From: Opitutaceae bacterium
GTDB lineage: Bacteria; Verrucomicrobiota; Verrucomicrobiia; Opitutales; Opitutaceae
Reading direction: 5' to 3'
DNA length: 64,000 bases
Assembly: GCA_016711225.1 (NCBI GenBank)
Contig: JADJTK010000006.1
Location: 62,001-126,000 of the forward strand
Shown: positions 1 through 8,403 of the stretch, piece by piece
How positions within the stretch are numbered: the first letter of the stretch is position 1
Layout: each line of letters opens with the position of its first letter
Notes under the pieces: generated by a model
Database searches by the model: none
Told to the model about the DNA's origin: nothing
Seen by the model: only the letters and a program-made list of their open reading frames with translations
Position numbers and translations under genes: made by a program

Positions 1-241
1 GGTCCTGCTCGCGCTGCGACTCGGCGCGGCGGGCACTCAACTCCTCCTCGGTCTTGGCCCGGATCTCCGAAGCCGCCACTTGGGCCTCGCGCTTGGCGAG
101 CTCCACCACGTTGGCCGCCCGCTCACAGGCCACCCGCCGCGACTGGCGCAGCACCAACCAGGACAGGGCAAAGCCCGCACCGACGCCGGTGAGCGCCGAA
201 ATCGCAAAGGTCCAAGCAGGTGATTCGCCGAGGAGACTCAA
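1..241 (-). CDS. rny: Ribonuclease Y, N-terminal part (runs off the window)
   Basis: The minus strand reads about 80 codons up to the window edge. There is one hydrophobic segment (AISALTGVGAGFALSWLVL), then an Arg-rich turn and a charged, Ala/Glu-rich helix (ANVVELAKREAQVAASEI, then AKTEEELSARRAESQREQD). This is the usual beginning of RNase Y, a membrane-anchored endoribonuclease that starts mRNA decay: one membrane helix followed by a long coiled coil. The KH and HD domains lie outside the window. No ATG is available in frame. The TTG at 239-241 is the likely start, and the upstream in-frame codons look non-coding. The gene is divergent from rodA, and 242-489 between them shows no further gene. 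The family call rests on architecture alone. Confidence 0.6.
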   Translation of the reverse strand, partial: MSLLGESPAWTFAISALTGVGAGFALSWLVLRQSRRVACERAANVVELAKREAQVAASEIRAKTEEELSARRAESQREQD

Positions 242-489
242 GAGATTGCCGCCACCAAAAACGTGGCGGAGCTCGCGGAAAGTAGGGTCGCCCCGACAAA
301 GCGCAATCTTTCTCCCGGCGCCATGTCCGAAGCCGCCCGACACCCGCCGCCACCGCGAGGATACGAGGCGCGGCGAGCCGGCGGCCCAAGCCGGACAGGC
401 GGCGCGCTCGCCGGCCCCGAGATTCCTGCCCTTCCGGCCACGGCGGCGTTGCAGTGTGCGCGCCTTTCCCCTGGGATCGACGCCACTCG

Positions 490-1719
490 GTGAAAGAAGC
501 GCTGCGTCCAGGCCTGTTGTCCTTCCTCAAGTTTGCCACCCGCCAGAACTGGGACTGGGTGAGCCCGCTCTGCCTCGTCGCGCTCTCCACCATCGGAGTG
601 TGCTTCATCTACAGCGCCCAACTGGCCACCGGGCTGACGCAATGGAAGGTCCAGGTGGGCTGGATGATTGCCGGGGCGATCCTGTATATGGCGGTCGCCA
701 CCCTCGACTACCAGATCTGGCTGAAGTTCGCCCACTGGGTCTACCTCGCTTCGATGATCCTGCTGGTGGCCGTACTCATCCCCGGGATCGGCAGTTCCCG
801 CTACGGCGCGAGGCGCTGGATCGATTTCGGACCGGTGTCCTTCCAGCCCTCCGAACTGGCCAAGCTGGCCACCCTACTGACCTGCGCCAGCATCTTGGCG
901 CGCAACAAGATCGGCTCGGTCACCCCCTCCTTCCTGGTGCTGGGGAAATTGGCCCTTGCTGTGGCCATCCCCATGATCTTAATTCTTTGGCAGCCGAACC
1001 TCGGAACGGCTCTCGTGATTCCCCCCATGGTAGTATCATTGCTGTATGTCGCGCAGCTGCCGCGGCGCTTTTTCATCGCTGCCATCGTGCTCTTCGCACT
1101 GCTGGCCGCCATGGTGAGCACCGACATGTGGCGCTACTACACCTTCGTGAAGGACAACAACTTGGACTTCAAGAAGGACACCGGGAAGTACGAACCTCAC
1201 TCTTGGTTGCCCTATCTCCACGATTACCAGCGCAATCGTATCCTCGCCACCGTGGACCCAGAGAGCATCGACGCGAAAGGCATCGGTTGGAACCTTATCC
1301 AATCGCGCATTTCCGTCGGCTCCGGCGGTCTCACCGGCAAGGGCTGGACAGAAGGCACTCAGGCTCAACTCGGCTACCTGCCCTCCACGGTAGCCCATAA
1401 CGACTTCATCTTTTCCGTGCTGGCGGAGGAGAAAGGCTTTCTGGGAAGCCTGACAGTGCTCGGCCTTTTTGGTGTCGTGCTGATGAACGGTGTGCGCATC
1501 GCGGGCCTCGCCCGCGATCGTTTCGGCACCTACCTCGCCCTCGGGGTATCGGTGATCGTGGCGATGCATGTCTTCGTCAACATCGGCATGACTATCGGAT
1601 TGATGCCGATCACTGGACTGCCGCTTCCCTTCCTTAGCTACGGTGGTTCTTTTGTGCTGAGCTGTTGTCTGCTGCAAGGCTTGGTCCAGAGCGTTTACCG
1701 GTTCCGAAGGGATTATTAA
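490..1719 (+). CDS. rodA: Rod shape-determining protein RodA (SEDS peptidoglycan polymerase)
   Basis: Multi-pass inner-membrane glycosyltransferase of the SEDS family (RodA/FtsW/SpoVE), which polymerises lipid II for side-wall elongation together with PBP2. About ten hydrophobic segments are visible. The SEDS signatures are present: RRWIDFGPVSFQPSELAKLA roughly one third along, and LMPITGLPLPFLSYGGSF near the C-terminus. Length is 409 residues, normal for the family although the extracellular loop is rather long. The GTG at 490 (MKEALRPG) was preferred over the GTG at 454, which would add 12 residues of low-similarity sequence. The RNase G/E gene follows 94 bp downstream on the same strand. 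A broken PBP2 gene, its usual partner, lies 31 kb away at 33333, so the two are not in one operon here. RodA rather than FtsW is inferred because no divisome genes are nearby. Confidence 0.88.
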   Translation: MKEALRPGLLSFLKFATRQNWDWVSPLCLVALSTIGVCFIYSAQLATGLTQWKVQVGWMIAGAILYMAVATLDYQIWLKFAHWVYLASMILLVAVLIPGIGSSRYGARRWIDFGPVSFQPSELAKLATLLTCASILARNKIGSVTPSFLVLGKLALAVAIPMILILWQPNLGTALVIPPMVVSLLYVAQLPRRFFIAAIVLFALLAAMVSTDMWRYYTFVKDNNLDFKKDTGKYEPHSWLPYLHDYQRNRILATVDPESIDAKGIGWNLIQSRISVGSGGLTGKGWTEGTQAQLGYLPSTVAHNDFIFSVLAEEKGFLGSLTVLGLFGVVLMNGVRIAGLARDRFGTYLALGVSVIVAMHVFVNIGMTIGLMPITGLPLPFLSYGGSFVLSCCLLQGLVQSVYRFRRDY

Positions 1720-1813
1720 CACCCGCACCCTCGGACCCCGCGCCCCGGACCGGCCAGTCGCACAGCGCCTGCCCGCCAGTGGAATCCCGTCAACAGACAG
1801 GACACCGCACCCA

Positions 1814-3553
1814 ATGAGCGAACAATCCAACGTCAATCCAACCGACGTCTCCAAAAACTACGACGAAGAACTTGCCCAGCCGCCCAGCGACAACACCGCC
1901 GAACGCGTCGACCCCGCCTCCCTCAAACAGGAGGCCGCCGAACGCGCCAAGCAGCGCCCGCTGATCCAGAAGATCCTCTCCCTCTTCTCCAAGAAAGAGA
2001 AGGGGGCCTTCCGCGAGCTCATCATCAATTCCGAGCCCCTCGAGAAACGCGTCGCCCTCCTGGTCGACGGCATCCTCGACAAGTTCGAAATCGAGCGCGA
2101 ATCCGACGACCGCATGGTCGGCGGCATCTTCAAGGGCCGCGTCAAGAACCTCGATCCCGGCCTCAAGGCCGCCTTCGTCGACATCGGTTTCACCAAGAAC
2201 GCCTTCCTCCACTACTGGGACATCCTCCCGGCGGCCGCCGACTCCTCCGTGGAAGTCGTGCGCGTCAACCGGTCTTCGAAAGCTCAGGACAAGGCCAAGC
2301 TCACCGTCAAGGACATCCCCGGCCTCTATCCGCCGGGCAGCGAGATCGTCGTGCAGGTCACCAAGGGCCCCATCGGCACCAAGGGTCCGCGCACCACCAC
2401 CAACCTCTCCCTGGCCGGCCGCTTCCTCGTGCTGATGCCCTACTCCGATCAGTGCGGCATCTCCCGCAAGATCGAGGACCCCAAGGAGCGCCTGCGCCTT
2501 AAAAAGATGCTCCAGGAACTCACCATTCCCGAGGGCATGGGCATCATCGTACGCACCGCCGGCGAGGGCAAAAAGCCCCGCTACTTCGTGCGCGACCTCC
2601 ACATCCTGCTCAAGAAGTGGGAGGACATCTCCCGCCGCATGGAGACCGACCGCCCGCCCTCCTGCCTCTACCAGGAACCCGATATCGTCGAGCGCACCGT
2701 GCGCGACTTCCTCACCGAGGACGTCGACCGCGTACTCATCGACAACCAGAAGGATTTTGAACACGTGCAGGAGATCGTCGGCCTCATCTCCAAGCGCTCC
2801 CGCTCCAAGATCCATCACTACAACGACAGCATCCCGATCTTCGAACGCTTCAACATCGAGCGCCAGATCGAGCAGACCTTCAATCGCTACGTCCCGCTGC
2901 CCTCCGGCGGCCAGATCGTCATCGATGAGACCGAGGCCCTCGTGGCCATCGACGTGAACACCGGCTCCCACAAGGCCCGTTCCGGCGAAGAGAAGAACAC
3001 GATCTTCCAGGTGAACATGGAAGCGGCCACCGAGATCGCCCGGCAGATCCGGCTCCGCAACATGGGCGGCCTGATCATCATGGACTTCATCGACATGAAG
3101 GAGCGCCGCCATCGCAACCAGGTCTTCGACCGGATGGAAGCCGCCATGGCGGAGGACAAGGCCAAGAACCACATCCTCCCCATCTCCACGCTGGGCATCA
3201 TGCAGATGACCCGCCAGCGCCAGCAGGAGTCGCTCGCCTCCAACCTCTATACCGACTGCCCGTACTGCCGCGGTCGCGGGATTGTGAAGTCGGCCACGAC
3301 GATGTCCGTCGAGCTCCAGCGTCGCCTCGGCTCGATCGTGCGTCGCCTCCAGTTACGCAGCCCCGGCAAGGAGCTCTCCCTGCGCGTGCTCGTGCATCCC
3401 AGCGTCCTCGAACGACTCAAGATCGAGGATGCCGACCTGCTCGTGCGCATGGAAAAGCTCTATGGCGTGAAGCTCTCGTTCCGCGCGGATCCGAGCTACC
3501 ACGTCGAGAACTCGAAGGTGCTCAACGCCATCACCGGCGAAGAGTACCGCTGA
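1814..3553 (+). CDS. rng: Ribonuclease G/E family endoribonuclease
   Basis: Endoribonuclease for rRNA processing and mRNA decay. A poorly conserved N-terminal 70 residues rich in charge is followed by an S1 domain (FVDIG at residues 121-125) and the DNase I-like catalytic part. Two acidic metal-binding segments are seen, LVAIDVNTG near residue 380 and IIMDFIDM near 423. The zinc-link motif CPYCRGRG lies near residue 481, where Zn joins subunits in the RNase E/G dimer. At 579 residues it is longer than E. coli RNase G (about 489) but lacks the long disordered tail of RNase E, so it is an RNase G-like form with an N-terminal extension. It follows rodA on the same strand and is closed by a clear terminator at 3609. 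Confidence 0.92.
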   Translation: MSEQSNVNPTDVSKNYDEELAQPPSDNTAERVDPASLKQEAAERAKQRPLIQKILSLFSKKEKGAFRELIINSEPLEKRVALLVDGILDKFEIERESDDRMVGGIFKGRVKNLDPGLKAAFVDIGFTKNAFLHYWDILPAAADSSVEVVRVNRSSKAQDKAKLTVKDIPGLYPPGSEIVVQVTKGPIGTKGPRTTTNLSLAGRFLVLMPYSDQCGISRKIEDPKERLRLKKMLQELTIPEGMGIIVRTAGEGKKPRYFVRDLHILLKKWEDISRRMETDRPPSCLYQEPDIVERTVRDFLTEDVDRVLIDNQKDFEHVQEIVGLISKRSRSKIHHYNDSIPIFERFNIERQIEQTFNRYVPLPSGGQIVIDETEALVAIDVNTGSHKARSGEEKNTIFQVNMEAATEIARQIRLRNMGGLIIMDFIDMKERRHRNQVFDRMEAAMAEDKAKNHILPISTLGIMQMTRQRQQESLASNLYTDCPYCRGRGIVKSATTMSVELQRRLGSIVRRLQLRSPGKELSLRVLVHPSVLERLKIEDADLLVRMEKLYGVKLSFRADPSYHVENSKVLNAITGEEYR

Positions 3554-3608
3554 GTTTTCGCAGAGTCGGACCTCGCGTCCGGACCGCTTCCGAAAATCCT
3601 CTTCCGAC

Positions 3609-3636
3609 GCCGGGCCTCCCAAGGCCCGGCGTTTTT
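3609..3636 (+). terminator. Rho-independent terminator after rng
   Basis: A perfect 9-bp stem (GCCGGGCCT / AGGCCCGGC) with a 4-base loop is followed directly by a run of six T. It lies 56 bp beyond the RNase G/E stop codon and is the most convincing intrinsic terminator in the window. Confidence 0.9.
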
Positions 3637-3668
3637 TGCGTTGAGGTGGCCCGTCCGTCGTCCGTCGT

Positions 3669-3860
3669 GTAGGCCGCCGCGGTGAGGTGGCCCCTTCGCC
3701 TGACGCTCCGTTGTGGGAGCGTGCTTGCACGCGACTCCGATTGGAGTTCGGTCCATTCTTCGTGGTCTCAAAAAGCCTCTGCACGGTGGGGCGGGCTTTA
3801 CGCCCGCCATCCGAGGTCGAGGAAGGGCATGGCGGGCATAAAGCCCGCCCCACCCCATTA
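3669..3860. repeat. Cluster of REP-like palindromes in the rng/adh gap
   Basis: The 3554-3894 gap between two convergent genes has no ORF that looks real. It holds, in order: a class A element at 3669-3692 (5' GTAGGCC, centre CGGTGAGG, 3' GGTGGCC); a palindrome at 3713-3738 (GTGGGAGCGTGC then GCACGCGACTCC); and a pair of inverted copies at about 3784-3806 and 3832-3854 (GGGCGGGCTTTACGCCCGCC and its near complement). The last two form a long hairpin with about 25 bp between them. Members of class A recur at 11253, 42359, 46377 and 54545. Confidence 0.75.
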
Positions 3861-3894
3861 GGGAACCTCCGAGCCCCGTCCCGTCCTCGGTCTC

Positions 3895-4950
3895 CTACAG
3901 CGTCGCCATATCGATCACGAAGCGATATTTCACGTCGCTCTTGAGCATGCGCTCGTAGGCCTCGTTGATCTGATCCATGCGAATCATCTCCACGTCGCAG
4001 GTGATGTGATGCGCGCTGCAGAAATCCAGCATCTCCTGCGTCTCCGGCAGACCACCGATGAGCGAACCCGAGAAGGACCGCCGCTTCATGATCAGCGGGA
4101 ACGCGGCGATGGCCAGCGGCTCGCCCGGCGCCCCCACCAGCACCAGATTGCCGTCGCGCTTGAGCAGATTGATATAGGCGTTGAGGTCGTGCACCGCGGC
4201 CACGGTATCGAGGATGAAGTCGAAGCTGCCGGCCTGCGCGGCCATCTGCGCCGCGTCCTTGGAGATCACCACCTCGTGCGCACCCAGGCGGAGGGCGTCG
4301 GCCGCCTTGCTGGGCGACGTCGTGAAGAGCACCACATGCGCCCCGAAGGCTCGCGCGAACTTCACGCCCATGTGCCCAAGCCCGCCCAAACCAACGATGC
4401 CCACCTTCTGGCCCGGTCCGACCTTCCAGCGGCGCAGCGGGGAATACGTGGTGATGCCCGCGCACAGCAACGGGGCCGCGGAGGCCGGGTTGAGATTGGC
4501 CGGGATCCGCAGCACAAAGTCCTCCGTCACCACGATGCCCTGGGAGTAGCCGCCCAAGGTGCCGCCGCCCAGATGCTTGTCGGCGCTGCCATAGGTCATC
4601 ACCATACCGTTACAGAACTGTTCGAGCCCCGCCTGGCAGTCGGGGCAGGTGCGGCAGGAGTCGACCAAACAGCCCACGCCCACCACTTCGCCGACCTTGA
4701 ACTTCTTCACCGCCTTGCCGGTGGCGGTCACGCGACCGATGATCTCATGGCCCGGCACGGCCGGATACTGCGTGAAGCCCCATTCGTTGCGCACGAAGTG
4801 GAGATCGGAATGGCAGACGCCGCAGTAGAGGATCTCGATCTGCACATCCTGGTCGGTGGGTGCGCGGCGAGTGATCGTGCTGGCGGCGAGCGGAGTGGTC
4901 GCGCTGGCCGCAGCATACGCTTTGGCGGTAGTGGTCTTGTTTTGTGTCAT
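3895..4950 (-). CDS. Zinc-dependent NAD(P) alcohol dehydrogenase (YahK/CAD type)
   Basis: Medium-chain zinc alcohol dehydrogenase that reduces aldehydes with NAD(P)H. Catalytic zinc ligands are visible as C46 in GVCHSDLH and H68-E69 in PGHEIIGRV. The structural zinc site is C99, C102, C105 and C113. The Rossmann motif GLGGLGHMGVKFA follows in the middle, and the C-terminal part is full length (351 residues in all). The overall pattern resembles the E. coli YahK / cinnamyl-alcohol dehydrogenase branch, which prefers NADPH. A cupin gene lies upstream on the same strand, 88 bp away, so the two may be co-transcribed. The natural substrate cannot be told from sequence. Start ATG at 4950 gives MTQNKTTTAKAYAA, a normal beginning for the group. 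Confidence 0.9.
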   Translation of the reverse strand: MTQNKTTTAKAYAAASATTPLAASTITRRAPTDQDVQIEILYCGVCHSDLHFVRNEWGFTQYPAVPGHEIIGRVTATGKAVKKFKVGEVVGVGCLVDSCRTCPDCQAGLEQFCNGMVMTYGSADKHLGGGTLGGYSQGIVVTEDFVLRIPANLNPASAAPLLCAGITTYSPLRRWKVGPGQKVGIVGLGGLGHMGVKFARAFGAHVVLFTTSPSKAADALRLGAHEVVISKDAAQMAAQAGSFDFILDTVAAVHDLNAYINLLKRDGNLVLVGAPGEPLAIAAFPLIMKRRSFSGSLIGGLPETQEMLDFCSAHHITCDVEMIRMDQINEAYERMLKSDVKYRFVIDMATL

Positions 4951-5038
4951 CGTAGGAAGTTCAGGTGGTTGCGGTCCTTAGGGCTGAAGGAGCAGCGGGT
5001 TAGGCTGAGATCGGATGACCGCGTTGACCTCAACGCGG

Positions 5039-5434
5039 TCATCCCCGGTATTGTTCGTCGCTGACGTGCTCCAGCCAGTCGACGGCTTTGCCGTCGAGCT
5101 GTTCCTGGATGGCGATATGGGTGAGGGCCGTCGTAGGCGCGGCCCCATGCCAGTGTTTCTCGCCCGGCGGGAACCAGACGACGTCGCCCGGCCGGATCTC
5201 CTCGATCGGCCCACCCCAACGCTGGGCGCGTCCACAGCCGGCAGTGACGAGCAGCGTCTGACCCAGCGGATGGGTGTGCCAGGCCGTGCGGGCGCCCGGT
5301 TCGAAGGTGACGCTGTTGCCCACCGCCCGTGCCGGCGCGGTCGCTGGGAAGAGCGGATCGATCCGCACGGTGCCGGTGAACCAATTGGCCGGCCCTTTGG
5401 TGGATGCCTGCGAGCCACTGCGTTTGATGTCCAT
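5039..5434 (-). CDS. Small cupin-domain protein
   Basis: Single cupin barrel of 131 residues. Motif 1 is HTHPLGQTLLVTAG and motif 2 is GDVVWFPPGEKHWHG. Together they supply the histidine and glutamate ligands for one metal ion. The arrangement is like the stand-alone cupins found beside oxidoreductases and carboxymuconolactone decarboxylases (mandelonitrile lyase-like group). The ATG at 5434 (MDIKRSGSQ) was chosen because the region upstream reads as repeat-derived sequence. It probably shares a transcript with the alcohol dehydrogenase just downstream, suggesting a joint role in handling an aldehyde or a small aromatic compound. That role is inference only. Confidence 0.78.
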   Translation of the reverse strand: MDIKRSGSQASTKGPANWFTGTVRIDPLFPATAPARAVGNSVTFEPGARTAWHTHPLGQTLLVTAGCGRAQRWGGPIEEIRPGDVVWFPPGEKHWHGAAPTTALTHIAIQEQLDGKAVDWLEHVSDEQYRG

Positions 5435-5548
5435 TGTGTTTAGGTTGAAGGCAGCGCCGACCGGCCCGCTGCGCCTCCCGGTGGAGGGCGAGTACGAGGA
5501 GGACGTTAGCCGTTTGGTCGAAAGTGCAACACTACAAGGGCAAGGAGT

Positions 5549-5680
5549 GGCGCAGGCGTCCCTGCCTGCGTTCCGTTCGTAACGACGTTCGCCGGAACGT
5601 CGGAATCGCGTGGCCCTTGTTACTTGTCCCCTGCCGTTCGCCGCTTCTGCGTTCTGCACTCTGCTTTCTGCCTTCTTCGT
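5549..5680. repeat. Composite intergenic repeat: GC palindrome, class B REP-like element, TTCTGC-rich tail
   Basis: The 5435-5822 gap holds no gene. At about 5549-5571 is a GTGGCGCAGGCG...CTGCCTGCG palindrome. It is followed at 5579-5602 by a class B element (GTAACGACGTTC-GCCG-GAACGTCG, a perfect 8-bp stem), then by a stretch of repeated TTCTGC/CTCTGC words to about 5680. The same modules in the same order occur near 37768, 38967 and, inverted, 42170. The rest of the gap up to the protease start shows nothing I recognise. Confidence 0.7.
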
Positions 5681-5822
5681 TAGGACATCCGTCCGCCTCC
5701 GCCCCCCCGAGCGGCCCCGAATTGCATTGAGCCACCGGTCTTGGACTACACACCATCCGCACCATCAATCTGATGGGCATCGCCGGTGGATACAACAGAC
5801 CTCGGCACGGTGCTCCACCCCA

Positions 5823-8398
5823 ATGACCGCCCCCACACCCTGCCCGTCCGGCGCCCCCACACCCTGCCCAAAACCCCCGCAGGTCCCACCACGCACCGGC
5901 CGCCGCCACGCCGGCCGCCACGTGCGCACCTGGATCCGCCGGTCGGCCCTCGGCGTTCTCCTCATGACGGCGATTCCGGTGGTCGGCGCGACGCCCACGA
6001 TGGAAAGCCGCATTCCTCGCGAGGACCGGCGTCCGCTCCAAGACGAGGCCCTCCTCGTCATCCAGCTGCTGCAGAACTACCACTATGCCAGCCGGCCCTT
6101 CCACGATCTCGAGACCCCGGATTTTCTCGACCGCTACCTTTCCCTGCTCGACCCCGACCACCTGTTCCTTACCGCCGAGGATACAGTCTTTGTCCATCGC
6201 CGTTTCGACCGGAATCTGAAGACGGTGTACCTCTTCTCCGGCGACCTCCGGCCCTCCTTCGAGATTGTCGATCTGTTCACCACCCGCGCCTTGGCGCGCT
6301 GCGACTGGCTCGCCGCCCGTTTGCAGCGCGACATCGCCCTCGATCAACCGGGCGAACTGACCCTCGACCGCCAAAAGGCCCCGTGGCCAGCAAACGCCGC
6401 TGCCGCCGACGCACTCTGGGAGCAATGGCTGCAGGCCCAGCTGGCGGGCGAGATCGTCGAAGGGCGCCCCCCGGAAGAGGGGCTGGCGCTACTCCGCGAG
6501 CGCAACGCCAAGTTCCGGGCGCGGCTGGCCGGCACTGATCCGCTCGCCATCCGGGAGCAGTTCCTCTCCTGCCTGTTGGAGTGCTTCGACCCCCACAGCG
6601 GCTACTTCTCACAGGCCAATGCAGACGAGTTCAATATCGGGATGGCCGGCACCGTGGCCGGTATCGGTCTTGAGCTCAAAGTGGCCAACGGCCGCTTTTT
6701 TGCGCAGTCGGTCTACCCGGGAGGCCCCTGTGATCTGCAAGGCCACATCAATCCCGGCGACGAGCTCGTCGCTGTCGCCGAGGCGAACGATCCGCCCCAA
6801 CCTCTCGCCGGCCTACGCCTGCGACAAGTCGCCCGCCTGATTCGCGGGAAGCCGGAAAGCCACGTGACTTTGTCGGTACGTTCCGCCGAACAATCGGAAC
6901 CCCATTCCATCGAACTCACTCGCGCCCGAGTCGGCCTTCCGGCCAATCACGCCCGCGCCTTCCTCGTTCAGGTTCCCGGGAAACTTGGGACAACGGCCCT
7001 CGGCATCATCAACCTCCCCTCCTTCTACGGCAACCAACCCACGGAAGGCGGATCCGTCAGCATGGCAGCGGAAGTCCGTGAGTTGCTGGGGCAGCTCACG
7101 GAGAAGGGAGCAAAAGGAGTGGTTGTCGACCTCCGCGACAACGGTGGCGGCTTGATGATCGAGGCGGCCAAGCTCGCCGGCCTCTTCCTTGCAGGCGGCC
7201 CGCTACTCTTCGCCCAAGGCCCGGACGGGAGACCCGAAATCCTGCGTGACGAAGACCCCACCGCCACTTTCGCCGGGCCGCTGATCGTCCTCACCTCGCG
7301 GCAAAGCGCCTCGGCCAGCGAGGCGTTCGCCGGAGCCATGCAGTGCTACCACCGCGCGCTCATTGTTGGAGCGGAGACCACATTCGGGAAAGGTACCGTG
7401 CAGTCCTATATCGACATCCGCAACGACCTCACCGTATCCCCCGCGCTCAAGCGCGTGGGTGGCGTGGCCCGCGTCACCCGCCAGCTCTACTACCTGCCCG
7501 ACGGCCGCTCGCCCCAGCTCACCGGCGTGTTATCTGATATCCAATTACCAAGCTACCGTTTCCCCGGCGAGCGGGCCGAGGACCAGTTGCCGCATGCGCT
7601 GCCGGCCACCGTCATCGTTCCGCCGGAGCCGCTGCCAGAAACTCCCGGGAGCGCCAATCCAGCCTGCCGGAGTTCGCGCTGCGCCAGCGCTGGCACGACT
7701 TCTACCGGGAATGTTGGGACAATACGACCGTTCCTCTTTCGCTCGACCTCCGCCGGCATCAGGTGGCCAAGCTCGAGGCGCAGCACAACACCCTGAGGGA
7801 GGAACACCGCGAACTCGGCCGACAATGGTCCTTCCCCGCAGTGCTCGTCGATCTGCCCGCCGTCGCCATCGCCCACTTGGCCCATCAGCGCGCCCTGCGC
7901 GACCGCAAGGACGCGGCAGGCCTGTCCTATGCGAATAGGTACGTCGCCGGTGTCTACTATTCCGAACCTGAACCCGGCGGCCCGATCTCCGACCTCCCAG
8001 TGGCGACCCTCAACCTCAAGGTCTGCCAGGCCGCCGCCGCCGCACTGGCGGCCGCATGGACCGCCGAGACCGGAGCCACACTCGACCCCACCCGGGTCAA
8101 GGCCATCCTGGCCGATCTCGAATACGAGCGCGCCAACCCCGAACGCAGCGCCGGCATCCCCGCGTTGTTTCGCCGCCGACTGGAGAACCCTCTCCCGGAA
8201 CCGATGCTGGCCCGCGGCCTGACCGCCTTCTTCCGCACCGCCTTCGAGATCGACGACCGCCAGCTCCAAGGGCTGCCTCCTCTCGACGTCTCCCTCCGCG
8301 AAAGCCTCCGGCTCGCCGCCGACTGGGTCGAAGCTGCCCGCCAGTCGGCGCCGGCCCCGCTTCATCCCGCATCGCCAGTCCCAACACTCCATCCCTGA
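5823..8398 (+). CDS. prc: Tail-specific (C-terminal processing) protease, with one frameshift
   Basis: Periplasmic serine protease of family S41 that degrades or trims proteins from their C-terminus. The order is: signal segment (SALGVLLMTAIPVVGA), N-terminal helical domain, PDZ domain (GTVAGIGLELKVANGRF), then the catalytic core. Catalytic parts are VVVDLRDNGGG, the serine-bearing SASASEAFAGAMQ near 7305-7335, and the lysine-bearing GKGTVQ near 7390. The C-terminal DUF3340-like helices (LPEFALRQRWHDFYRE, EAQHNTLREEHREL) continue in another frame. The switch is at a GGG run near 7648-7650, so the full protein would be about 858 residues, as expected for Prc. The ATG at 5823 or the GTG near 5921 could be the start. 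The Sel1-repeat gene follows after 5 bp, so the two are probably one operon. Confidence 0.88.
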
Positions 8399-8403
8399 CT
8401 TCC

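Noticed and set aside
54..1400. Long + strand open frame over the start of the window and rodA
   Set aside because: It is out of frame with rodA over most of its length. The Arg/Pro-rich composition is that of a shadow frame in GC-rich DNA.
1790..3172. Long antisense open frame over the RNase G/E gene
   Set aside because: Asp/Val/Gly-rich shadow of a strongly conserved gene, with no family features.
3641..3860. CRISPR array or phage attachment site
   Set aside because: The repeats are single palindromes of different families with no regular spacers, and no cas genes are near.
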